A stretch of DNA of 64,000 bases from Cymodocea nodosa (Eukaryota > Streptophyta > Magnoliopsida > Alismatales > Cymodoceaceae), in the NCBI GenBank assembly GCA_036874045.1, contig JAZBRI010000003.1, forward strand, positions 4,228,501-4,292,500, read 5' to 3'. Each line of letters opens with the position of its first letter. Within the stretch, counting starts at the first letter, position 1. The notes below the pieces were generated by a model that was given only the letters and a program-made list of their open reading frames with translations, was not told where the DNA came from and ran no database searches. This document shows positions 1-12,700 of this stretch, in pieces. The position numbers were made by a program, and so were the translations under genes.

Positions 1-744
1 TTAGAAGTTGTCATCAATTCTCAACTACAATAGGTAATACGATATTGCTTACTCATAATACAAGATTGATAAGAAAAAGACCCAACATTGTTGGTTATGC
101 AAGGTGGTGTATTGACAAATCTAGTGTCGTAACAATGGGGTTAATAATGCATGGTTAGTTGCCTTTTTTGGTAATGGGGATGTTGAAGCAGCTTAGCACC
201 TTTTTTCAGGTGTCCTTTGCTCATCTTGGAAGAGCTTGTGGGGGAAAACTTGGAATTATGTGGATGTTGCAAATTTTGGGACGTTTGGATCAGGGGTCAC
301 TAATTGAATGGATGGAAAAGGGTAATTTGGACATGCTACCTCACGGTCATATGGTGGATAAGAATGTTGAACAGAAAAGGAGGGTTTTAAATAGCATTTC
401 TTTTGTCGTCACAAAAATGGAAGGAGAGGTTATTCTTACTGCCATTCAAGTGTTCTTTGTTCCTCTACTTCAAATTGGAGAGTCTAATGAGATTATGGGG
501 TATTGATTGTCTATTATTAATTTTAGGTTTGTTATTGGGACCTATGGTTAGGTTTTGTTGACCTTTTGTTTTTTTTATTGGTTACTGTCTTTTCATGTTG
601 ATTAGCTATTGATCCTTTGTTTTGTACTATTTTTCTTTTATTCTTAGTAAAATTGAATATCGATGTGCCCAACAGATATTAATTATGTTTATTCTTAATA
701 TCATTAGTGTTTTGATGCTTATAAAAGTTCCTTTTTATTTTTAG
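1..744 (+). other. Upstream THO1 intron, no recognised gene
   Basis: This stretch ends at a good splice acceptor (TTTTTATTTTTAG) in front of the first THO1 exon seen, so it is probably intron. It contains a 115-codon open frame at 159-506 that I do not recognise. It shows no catalytic motif and is probably chance or a worn repeat. I see no earlier THO1 exon here. Confidence 0.5.
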
Positions 745-3700
745 TCATCTGCCACCATGTCCAGTGAAATGGTCATGCAATTTGGTCAGTCCATTGATGA
801 AGCAGACGTAGCTTGTGGCCAAATTCCACGTCTTCTTGGTTTGATACTCCCCTCATGCTATTTTCTTCAATTACCTAATATTTTTCGTTGCTGGCTCAAT
901 GTTATTTGATTGTTGTTTTATTTCTTGGTTTGATATCTACTTTTGATGCTCTATTTTTTGAGGGTTGGGTTGAAAAAGAGGGTGGGTTTTAATGCAACTC
1001 TAAGTTTGCTTCATCGTGTCTCCAATTGTGAAGGTAAAGTTATGTACATTTAGTTTCGATAGTTATTAAGGCACCTAGGTGGTAAAACAGGGCACCTAGG
1101 CAGTAAAACAGGGCACCTAGTCAATTCCTAGATGGTGGCTAAGCATTCATTTAAATAACAATTTTTTAATATTTATGTATATTTTATATGTATTTGTATA
1201 TAAATAATAATAATGTGTATTTTAGATTTATTATTTTCTAAATAATATCGAAATAAATGAATAATCTTAAGACAACAGCAAAATTCAAAGTATGTTAATG
1301 CTGACATGCATATTTTTGTAAGATGTATGATTATATATTTCTTTAATTATGTATATTTTAGTAATTTCCATCAAATGTGTGTATTTATATTTTGAGCAAC
1401 AGCTATTAAGCAAAGAGAGTACATTAAAATGATAGAAATCAGGGAGCCTACAAAAGCCATAGGCAGACTGGAAACTAAACTTGAAAGACCAAAGAGCATT
1501 GCTCAACTACCTGATAAGCCTTCTTTATGTCACCAGGTTCTCAAATCAAGCAATTAATTCAACCTAGAGAGGATGCCACTCTCTCACTACTCCCTTGTCC
1601 ATTCAACCATACATTCCACATTTTTGGATTTAAAGTAGGCTTCATCCTGAGTTACACTATGACATACCTTGTTATCCTCGGTAAAACTCTTGTCAATTCT
1701 GAATCACCTAGTTTCCTTCTAAATGAAACATCACATGCAATCTATCTTGGAATGCCCAAAACATTCAGCAACATCTCAATGAGTGGATGATACAATGGTG
1801 CAGAGCATTGGGAACAACTGTTGCAAAGGGGAATCACCTACCTAAACGTTATTCTAGGAAGAAATACCCTCCCCACTGCAATATATGTGCCTAACTTAAC
1901 AACCTCTTCAACTTCCATGACCTCTATCAAGATACTAAGGCCTTATTTATGTATATTTTCCATCAAAAAATGAAACAACATAAGATCTAGAAAACAGTGG
2001 GAGATGAAAATGACAGAAAATAAAATATTATTTGTGCACATTAGAAAATCATAGGAAATGATAAGAAAATTGAGATATTTGTGCATACTAGGAAATGATA
2101 TGAAATGTCAAGAATTTTTTTTTAAAATTTTAAATTTACTTTTATAAAATATTAAAATATATATTAAGAATTTTTCTAAATTTTTGATGTATTAACTTCA
2201 AATAACTATACAAAATGTATATATGAAAAACTTTTTCATCAAAAGTAAAATTTATTAGAACTATATTGAATACATTTTTTTACATATTATTCCTCTTCCA
2301 TATGGAATATATAATTCTTTCACGCATTATATCAACTACTATTTTCCTTTGTTCCATGTTCAAATTAGCAAAATAATGTACATTATCTTCTTCAACATTG
2401 TTAATAAATTCCTCATTCAATACAACATTTTCTTCACGTAATTCATTTGTTAGATCTTTTAGTAAGTCTTTTTTATTTGCTTTTCTAATGAAATTATAGT
2501 CAAGAAAATATGTTAAAACAATTTTAACTTATGTTTCAAATGGATATGACATGTAATCTTATAAAATTGCAAGCTAATGCTTGATTACTCTAAATGTACG
2601 TTTTATAACATTTTTCAATTGAGAATGTTTGTAATTAAAATTTTTTTCTGCGTTACTTGAAACTTGATTCGGATTATATTTTGATAGATGATATCGTATA
2701 CATTAAAATGGAGAAATAAATTCTAAACGATTTGAGAATTCTACATCTATCAAATAATACTTACCTACACAATATACATAATATTTAACACTTTCTATTA
2801 TTTACATTTATGTAAACAAATAATGTGAATGAAAGTAATGTCATATCAGGTGGTACTTTCAGCCTATGTGGTCGAGAAGTCGCATCTTGTAATATTCTTA
2901 CATTTGCAATTGATTATTCCTAATTAGCAATTATATACGTGATTTTCATGTCAAGATTATAAGTTTTTAATACATTTTGTGTTAATTCTCCTTTCTTATT
3001 CCTGTATTTAGCAGTTTCTTGTTCATAAATATTGGCATTAACATGTGTACCTTCGATAATGGTAATGCAATCTTATATTAAGAACATGTAAAAAATGTAT
3101 TGTTAAACATCTATACAAAATACATTCAATGAAACTGAAGAATAACATAATATAATTCACATTTTACCTTAAAATATAGGTAGACATTTGGATCATTACG
3201 AATTCTGCTTGGTGTTGATGATAAATGTTTTGCTATAAGTATATCATGTAATCTGATCATAGCATTGACAACCTCATTGAAATATGTGCTAATTATCTAA
3301 GTAGATCTCCCAACACATTTAGTAGTTACTCTATATCGTTGGTTCTATATAACTATAACAAGAAAAATTGCCAATTTCTCTTCTAAACTTAACCTTGGCT
3401 ATCTTGTATGACTATTTGTCTTTTAAGCAACTCACAAAATTTCATAAAAATAGTTTGACTCATGCAATATATTTTTCAACAGTTATATGATTGGTGATGT
3501 ATTGATGAATCTAATAATATTGTATCATTCTCCCTCTCTATTATATATTCATTCAGTAGAATGATTTCTAATATGTGTAATATTATGTGCAACTAATCCA
3601 CATGCTTTAGTAATTATGTTGCATATCTATCTTCGTTTTTGCCTCTCTAATCGTCGTTGGGAACTTTCATCGTAGTTGTCTATGTAGAGAATAACTACAT

Positions 3701-6700
3701 GTAAAAGAACAAATATGTGAAATATATCAAAAATTAATCAAATGGAAGTATCTAACAATAAAAGTAGAGTACATAATCGATCAATAAAGTCAATAAAACA
3801 AAAAAGGTAAATATTCAATAATAACAATAATGTTTGAATGCAATAAACAACCAACAACAAAGTTTAACTACGAATTATTATAACATCTCAATAAAATGTT
3901 CAAATAGACATGTTCATGACAGATAATAGTTCACATTTTTTCAATATGATGTCTTAACCACCTAAGTCGCATAACATTAGAGGGTAGTCCTAAAAAAATA
4001 GTTATTTTCACAGAGTATTCTGGCAACTCCAAGCCTAATATTTGCTTTACATCTGTAAGACCCTCAATATCAAAGATTTGGGGAATAACTTCATCTATTT
4101 TTTTTCTGAGTTTTGATTTCTTCTCATTCTCATCATTTTCTGTAATCTTCTACATACTTTTACTCAGTTCATTCATTGATATAGCAATTGATTGAGATGA
4201 TTCAGCATGTAGTCAGATTCTTTTCCTTGAGTTCCTATCGACATTTTCACTTGTATAAGGGCTTGACATATGTTTTGCCTCTCCATTATCTGGAAGTATT
4301 GGAAGAACTTGAGTATTGAATACAGGAAAGGTGTTTACAGGTTCTTGAGGTTGCATATATTGTGATTATGAAATCTTAGAGAACTTGACTATTCACTTTA
4401 GTTGCCATATTTCCATCAAATATTGTATACAGATCATCATATATTGTAGATGACTTTGCTCAACATGCTTTACATTCTGGATATTGTTATAAGAAATAAA
4501 TGAAGAAAATTACTTAATATATGAAAGTTTAAAAAAATAAATGAATATCACTAAATAAAATAATATACTTGCACAAATTCATCTCAATTTTTTTTGAGAA
4601 TGTTAGTATGTACACAGATGTAGTTCACCCCCATCCACTTTGTTTGAAAATTTTTATACGTTGTCTTTCATGTTTTCATTCTACTTTTTACATATTTTTT
4701 CTCAACATTGACATTAGTTTTATCATTGTATTCAGCAATCATTTATTGCCATGTCTCAGCTTTGATATTCCTATCATGTGCTTTAGCATTTCCTTCTCTT
4801 ATTTCTGTTGTTAAGATACTTAAAAGAATTTCATCTTGTCTAGTGCTCTAGTTTACATATTTCTTTCTCTTAGAAGTCATATTCTTGTATTATGTTAATT
4901 AACAAAGCTAGAAATGAGAAAATAAAATTTTTATGAGACAAATTTTTAAATGAGAAATTATATTTTGTAGTTATTGAAAAAGTGGAATAAAGATCACAAG
5001 CTGTGCATAACTATCCAACTCATTATATGCCCAAGTTGGCTTCATCACAACAAACGAACAAATCACTATCACAATAGATTTGATTACTTAACACAGTCAT
5101 ATCTATAATTCTTACAACTTTGGGCTTCTTCTCCAAAGAGCAGAGAGCTTGAAAAGATGCATATCCTATTGTTAAGAGTGTGCTGTGGTATGCTCACAAT
5201 GAAGTACTTCAAAATGTATTGACCTAATCGAAGTAATGGACTAATAACTTAATCAAATGGCAAAAAAACTCAAACAATATTACTTCATTAATCCATAACA
5301 CTATGTAATGTCTCAAATTGAAATGAATGCAAAAGGTTCTGTAATTTTCGTTGTGTTTTGACTTTTGAATCAAGATATCATAAAATGCAGAACAACCAAA
5401 AAGAATAATAAAAACAAAATAATAGAATTCTATAACTAATGGTGGAAATTATAATAGCAATTATTGTCAAAAGGGGAAAAAACAAAAAAAGATAATTTAA
5501 AGGAAAAAAATAGCCATTTTTTCCCAAAAACCGATTGAGGTGATAAATGGTGTTTAAACAACTGTTTTTTACAAAAATGTTTCAGAAAAACATTTGGTCA
5601 TGCATTGTGTAATTTAAAAAGTCAAAGAGATGCACAAACTAAAGGTATATATTCAATTGAAACTTTTAAACTTTAACACAAATGAATTCTACAAGCAACA
5701 TACACGATACAACACATCAAAACATAGTCATGCTTTTATCTTACCATGTCTAATTGACAACATGAATACTAATCTATTACTTCCATTATTTAACTATGTA
5801 TTTCCTTTCATTGTTTCTAGCCAAGTGGAACAATTCCTTTGCCTCTTCCAACTCCAGTAACATAACTTATTTTCCCCTTATATACGCATATGACATGATA
5901 AAACTACTTAAGAGGCCAAGATGATTCCATCTTATTTTCAACATTTCTAAACAATGCATTTTCTTATCTTCAAGGTTTCTAAATGATGAATTTCCTCATT
6001 AATAGCTGAAAGGTGTGAGCACTTTCTTTCATTGTCCGATTATGTAGGAATGCTCAACTGCTTACTAGCAAAATGTGTGACAGAATTTCGATCATATTTC
6101 AAAAACACATGCATGAATATTTATGGCTAGAATCTAAATGTAATAGACTTGAGTTGTTAAAATTGTTAAAAATATGAGTGATACAAAATAGATAATGCGT
6201 GATTGTGAATTGGTAATCACTTAAATTTTGAAGATGGTATGCTTATTAATTTTCTTAGAAAGCCTACAATCAGCAAAAAGAATTTATTGCAACACTTAAC
6301 ATAAATATATTAATCAACCAAAACTACTATCCATTAAATAATAGTTTGCCACAAAATTTCTGTCGACCATTACATCTAATGCTCATGTCAAACCTTCCCT
6401 CAAAAAAGTGGTTTAAAGGGAGGATGCATCATAACTATAGTGTGTGTGACAAATTTGTCAGCTTTTGGATCAAAGGGTTTGCTTGAATTTTTTCTCGATG
6501 AGGGAAATACCTCTAGAGTAGCTTACTTGGGTTTTGTTGCTTTATGATTTTTCATTTCATAGAACATTGATTGCAACACTAACAATTATTTTTCAAACAA
6601 TAAAATTGCTACATATTGTTTAAGGACTTGGTTAACTACAAGGATTTAACAAAATGCTTAAGAAAGAATTTTAAAAATCAAACACCTTGGTGACACAAAT

Positions 6701-9700
6701 GACAATTGGCAACACCACAGACACTACAATCAAATTCCTAAGATTAGATATTCTTTGAAGTTGTTGGGTCTTGCTGCACCTCTTGCAAATAATCCTCTAT
6801 CGGTAATCCATGTTCGAAATCCCATTTCTTAATTTTAGATCCTCACCTTTCCTCATCCCTTCTCCCAACGTGACACTTTCTTCTCTTTCATGAATCTTAG
6901 GGATCATGTTGCTGCTGCCCCTGCATAATCTCTAACTTCTCTTCAACTACATCATCATACTCTCCTCCTCCACTGTTATCCTCTTCTCACCCCTATTATG
7001 GCATCAACCATCTATGAAAGGAACCAATCACTTTACACCATCCTCATTCCTCCTGCTACCACATCCTTCTCCTCCACCGCCTCAAACAATAAAAACTCCA
7101 TCCTTTCCAACAATAAGAAAAATATTTCTAAAATACATCACAAAAAAAACTTCATTTACAATAGGAAGAGTAGAGAGCACCGACCGATTGAGGCGATTCA
7201 TGTCCTCGATTGAGATGATTCGTTCTTGATTAGACAGATGGAGGAAGGCAAGTGTGCTTCAATCGATTAGGTCACTAGACCAAGGAAGGAGACGCACAAC
7301 ATTGCTCGCACTAAGAGAAGCCAATAGAGAAAGAGTTACTGCGAGCGATAGAAGTCGATGGAAGGAGGAAGGCGAGTGCAGATCCATGTTGACAACGTGT
7401 GCGGAGGGAACGTTGGGATCGAGGGTACAGTAATGTCCGAAGTTTTCTCGTTGTTTTGAACCTAAGTGGGGGTCAGCAAGGTTGGAAGATTATTTTGAAC
7501 ATCTTGGGAAATCATGAGAAAAGATTTCCAAGGTTTCTATAATGTACAAACACAAGAAATCTTGGGAAACCTTTTCCCAATGTTTCTTTACCCAAGGTTT
7601 TCCAATGTTTCTTAAGCATAAACCCCCCTAAACACCCTTGCCCTACTCCTTCATTGCCTTGCCATACCTCCCTTGTACTGCTTCTTTCTGATCACCTCCA
7701 GTCATAAGCACTAGTGGCCTTGTTATTTGTGTAGGTGTTATAACCATTTATTCAACAAAACCAGATTCATAGATTGGAAGTCTTGAATATCCAAACCCCC
7801 TTTCATTTTGACTCGCAAAATTTATTCTAATATACAAGTTGTAGACCAGTTGCTCTTCCTTTCCTGTCACCTTCCACAGAAAGTGTCTGACTTGGCCACA
7901 CTAATTGGAATTTAGAAGAGAGACATATGGTGCTTTGGTAGATTGGGAAAAAAAAAAACTCAATCTATGTAAGCCTGCCTCTAGACAGATATATTCTACC
8001 CCAATCAGATAAATGCTTCTTAAACTTACCAATGATGGGTAATCAATCCTTATTCTTGGTATCTTTGCTTGATAAAGGAAGCCCCACGTATTTCATGGGG
8101 AAAGACTCTGTTTTACAGCAATGAAATATTGATACTGATCACGACAAAGTATGGACATTGATTCTCAAACCTGTGGCTATACCAAACAGACCAAGCAGAC
8201 ACTGTAAGTTTTCAACCTGTAACTGTTTTGCATCATCGACAATTATCATGTCATTGACGTATTGCAAAATGAGAGACTGTAAACTCCCCTTCAAGGTCGG
8301 CTGCCCTAATTGTTCCATTTGATTTAGTCTTAAGACACACTCGGTTCAACACCATTGCCACTAGAGAAAGTAGAAGTGGGGACAGCAGGTCCCATTGCCT
8401 AAGTCTTCTTCCACACTCAAATTCACTTATAGGAGAGCCATTGACTAATACTGAGAAGGAAGCTGAACTAACATAGTACCTAATCAATCACATCATTTAA
8501 GATGAAAGCCTATACAACACATAACTTTCTCTTAACAACCCCAAGCAACAATGCCATAGGCTTTCTTCATGTTGAACTTTCAAACCAACCCTTCCTTTGT
8601 CTGCCTTGGGACCTTAGACGCTCATGTGCTACATGGAATCCTTCAAGAATCCACCTCCCATTTATGGAAGCTATTTGGTAATCATCAATTAAGTGTGGTA
8701 ATAGAGGCTTCAGTCTTTCAGCCAGACATTTGTCTGTGACCATATAAACCTTGTTTAGCAAGCTAATGGGTTGAAAATCCCCAGTATTCATTGCACCTAG
8801 CTTCTTGGAAATAAGTTTCAAAAAGTTCTTATTAGCAAAACTAATGTCTCTGCCATTTTGATGGAAATCTGGTAGGATGGATAGTAAATCTCCCTTGATC
8901 AGATCCTACAAAAAAAGCATTTTTTAGACCTGGGTCCTTGTCTCTTGCCATGCAAAAAACCACTTGCTGAACTTCTTCCTCCCTAAATTCAACCTTCATT
9001 GTTGTCTCTTGCTAGGTAGAGCTCTGCTTGAGTACCAAATCATGAAGATAAATGTGCCAGTGATTCCTTTTCATTAAATGAGCTGAAAAGTGATTCTCAA
9101 TATGTCTGCAGATACTATATTTGTTCCTTCATAGGACACTTGCTATCAAAATTCTTTCCTCAAGGACAATTGTCGGCATCCTAAATGGAAGTTGAAGGGC
9201 CTTTTCAGCTATCCAACTCTGACCCGAAGAATCTTGTAGGGCCAGTCACAAGTGAGGAAATCTGAAATGTAGTTTGGCAACTTGAGGGAGAAAAGTCTCC
9301 TGGACCAGTTAGTTTCCCAGTTTGCCTTTTCAAGTTCTATCATATTGTAGGCAAGGATCTCAGGGACATTGTTAGGGAGTTTTGGGATAGCAATCAATGG
9401 CGTGATGCTATAAATCAGTCCTTCCTCTTCCTCATCTCAAAAGTTTTGGAGCTGTTGACATTGGTGACTTCTGCCATGTTAGTCTCATGAACTCCATAAT
9501 GAAAATCATTATGAAGATTTTCATCAATCACCTTTGCATGATTATTGTCAAACTAAGCTTGGTTTTTCAATTTGCTTTCATTCAAGGTTGAAGCTTTATG
9601 GATGGATTCATAGTAGCTCAACAGTCCTTGGTTGATTTTCCCAATAAGAAGCCGGGCCTGATGTTTAAAATTGACTTTATGAAAGTATTTAACGCCAGTT

Positions 9701-12700
9701 GGAAATTCTTGTTTGAGATCATGTGAGCCCATGATTTTCTCTTGAAATGGATCCGATGGATGGTGAACATCTTGAAGTCTACCTCAACTTCAGTTTTGAT
9801 CAATGGCAAAGCCACGAGTAAATTTTCTTGTTGTACAAGGGCTAGGCAAGGAGATCCTCTTTTGCTTCTTCTCATCAATTTGGGTGTAACTACTCTTGGT
9901 CGGATGTGTCAATTTGCAGGATGATTAGTTCAAGGGGTGGGAAATTGGAAGCAGACTTGCTCCTTCACATATTACAGTATGTAGATGATACTTTTTAAGA
10001 GGTGTCTATGGGCACCTAGGCATCCATACAAATATTAATTTTGTTTTGTTTTGGGTGTATATATTATATATAGTTATACATATTTAATATTAATTCTATA
10101 TAGTTTTAGCTCTATTATTTCTTAAATAACATTCAAATACATAAATAAACTTAACATCAAAACATGAGGTGTAATAATTAAATATGCATATTTCAATAAT
10201 TTTGTATGTTTTAGTAGTATTCTATCAAAAAATATATAGTTAAATGTTTTTACAAGGAAAACCGTTTAAAACCTTAAAAAAATATGTTTTTAATTAATAT
10301 GATCTTTCAAAAGATCTGCTCAATTGAGATAAGGTGAGGTGTGCAACTGAAGTTGTCTTTCATGCCTTCGAAACGGTGATGTGATCCGAACGGTGATTAG
10401 CAACTGAAGATCTGCTCAAGAAGTTCTCTTTCATGCCTTTGAAATGACCTCTGGTCTGAAAATTAATTACAAGAAGAGTGTCATCATTGGAATCCATATC
10501 ACTCCTGAAGCTGCCAAGACTGGTCTGGACTTGGCTCTCACAATCGTAAGTCATGTGCTGCAGATTGATGTTTTTTTTTTATTTTTTATTTTTTAAAATT
10601 ATAGGATGGAAAGCAAACTTGTGGGTTGGAGAGCAAAACTCATTAGCATGGGAGTGTCCCCATCTTTGACGTCTGTTTTCAAACTACCCGTTGGGGTGAT
10701 TAACATAGTGGAGACAAGTATAGACAATGGCTTTGGAGAAACTATTAAGGAGGTGGGATCTATCTTATTAGTTAGCTTGAAATATGTAAACCGTTGAAGT
10801 ATGGGGGACACAACTTGGGGAAACTAAGAGATGTTAATACTGCATTCTTTTGCAAATGGTGGTAGAGGTTGAATATAGGTGTGGATGCTTTCTGGGCATC
10901 TATCCTTATCAGTGTACGTGGACCAGTCATTCAAGTCAGGAACCCAACCATCATCATTCCTAGTTTTGGTGTTGCATCACTTTGGTTCAAGCATTTATGA
11001 TCCAACACTAGCTACACAGTGGGGAATAGTAATTCTATTATGTTCTGCCTGGATAAATGGTTGAATGGGTTAACTTTTGCTGAAGCTTTCCTGTCCATTT
11101 ACAATGTCAAAAATAAACCAAGGGTGGTCATCTCAAAAATGGGCAGTGTCTTTAAAGCACCAGCTGGAGTTTCATTGAATTTCTATCTTTAAAGAAATCT
11201 CATAGATGAAATAAACCAATCGAGCTCTCTAGTGAATCTACTGCCTGAAAAGCAACTCTCAAACAGTGATCCCATAGATGCATCTGTGTGGATTCCTTCC
11301 TCAAGCTTGTTTTCTGTCTGAGTGTCAGTAAATGTTATGAGAGGCTACAAAATCTTGATGAAGTGACTGGTCAGTGTACAAGCTTGTATGGAAGGCTAAA
11401 TCTCCTTTGAAGGACAAAGCTTTAATGTCCCTCCTCATGCATGGGAGACATATCACCAAATGCTGTAAACAGAAGTGAACAGGATGTAGTGATCTGTCCT
11501 GCATGTAATGCATGATCTGGAGGATGTGAATCATCTGTTTTTGGATGTCCTAAAATTAAAGAGGTATGGAAGACGATTAATCTGGAGGTGATCCAGCATG
11601 GTGCCATCTTCAGGTCTCTTCAAGAGCTTATGGAGGGAATGAATAAGCTACTAAAATAAAAAAATACACCATCAAAGAAGAGATTCGTCACAGCCATCCA
11701 CACAGTTTTTTGGTCAACATGGATGTTCAGAAGTGAAAATTTCTTCTAAGGATAGAAAGGAGATCTGATGGACATCACTTTGCAAGCCTCCTCATTGTTC
11801 AAGGTCTGAAGGAGTTCTTCAGATTTATCAGCTTGATTGAACTTCTTGATCAATATCTCTTGTAATTGGTGGACTCTTGTATTAATAAGAATCTTCTCGT
11901 CCTTTCCAAAAAAAAAAAAATTGTGGATCAGAATTGTCTTAAGAGAGTTTCTGGTGCATTTTCCTAATGCCTTATGTAAGAGGACCTCCTTTTAGTAGGG
12001 AATTGCATCTTTGTGGTTTAGGAGATTTCTTGGTATGCTTGGGAGTGGGACGTATGAAACAAACTAGGCCTAACTGGCCTATACTAACCTTATACCCAAC
12101 AACTGAGTCTAGAATGTTTAAGTTGGAGTTGATAAGGTAATTGACCTTAATTTTTATTTAGCTTGCTATCTTCTTTACTCCAAGTAATTTACGACTAAAC
12201 CTTGGAATGCTACAAAACAATTGCAAGAGTGGGGAGAAATTCTTTTGATGGGGATTCCTTTTGATCTTTGTGGGATATATACCTTTTGCTCCATTGTCAA
12301 GATGTTTGGAAGGCTATTTGAGGTGCATAGCAACTCATGCTTGTTGGCACTTAGAATCCATCAAGGTCCCCCACTTGGTCCTTACATCCCTCTTAGGATG
12401 AAGATCGATGATGGGAGAGGCTGGCTGTTGGTGGCCCTTTCATAATAGCTGGTGGGCTAACTAATGTTGCAAAAGATGCAAAACACTCATTATATTGATT
12501 AAAAATTAATTTTAAAAAAACCGGTTTAAACAAACATTTTTTGAAAGAGGCTATAAATAAAAAATGACTAGAATTTAATAAATATAAATATATTTACAAA
12601 TTCGTAAGCATCACAATCATCAAAATAATTGAATAAAATAAATTATTATTGATTACATCTAACACAATTTCAAGTGTACATTTTTATTATGGGTAATTAT

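Larger units (their letters stand above)
1939..7628 (-). mobile_element. PIF/Harbinger DNA transposon remnant with both genes
   Basis: About 5.7 kb bounded by TAA at 1936-1938 and TAA at 7629-7631, matching the 3-bp TWA target duplication of this superfamily. The ends are weakly inverted: left GGCCTTATTTATG, right read inward GGGGGGTTTATGC. Inside, on the minus strand, lie a decayed transposase gene (about 3430 down to 2290) and a Myb/SANT-like gene (about 4880 down to 4560). This two-gene layout is typical of PIF/Harbinger elements. A fragment of a separate MITE family sits inside at about 5470-5585. The element occupies nearly half of the giant THO1 intron. The protein content is convincing; the outer ends are less certain because the terminal repeats are poor. 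Confidence 0.6.

Noticed and set aside
205..245. Possible upstream THO1 exon (reading LLILEELV, expected LLQELV)
   Set aside because: Similarity is only a few residues and no donor site follows; probably chance.
159..506. 115-codon open frame in the left edge
   Set aside because: No motif, no match to expected THO1 residues, lies in a probable intron.
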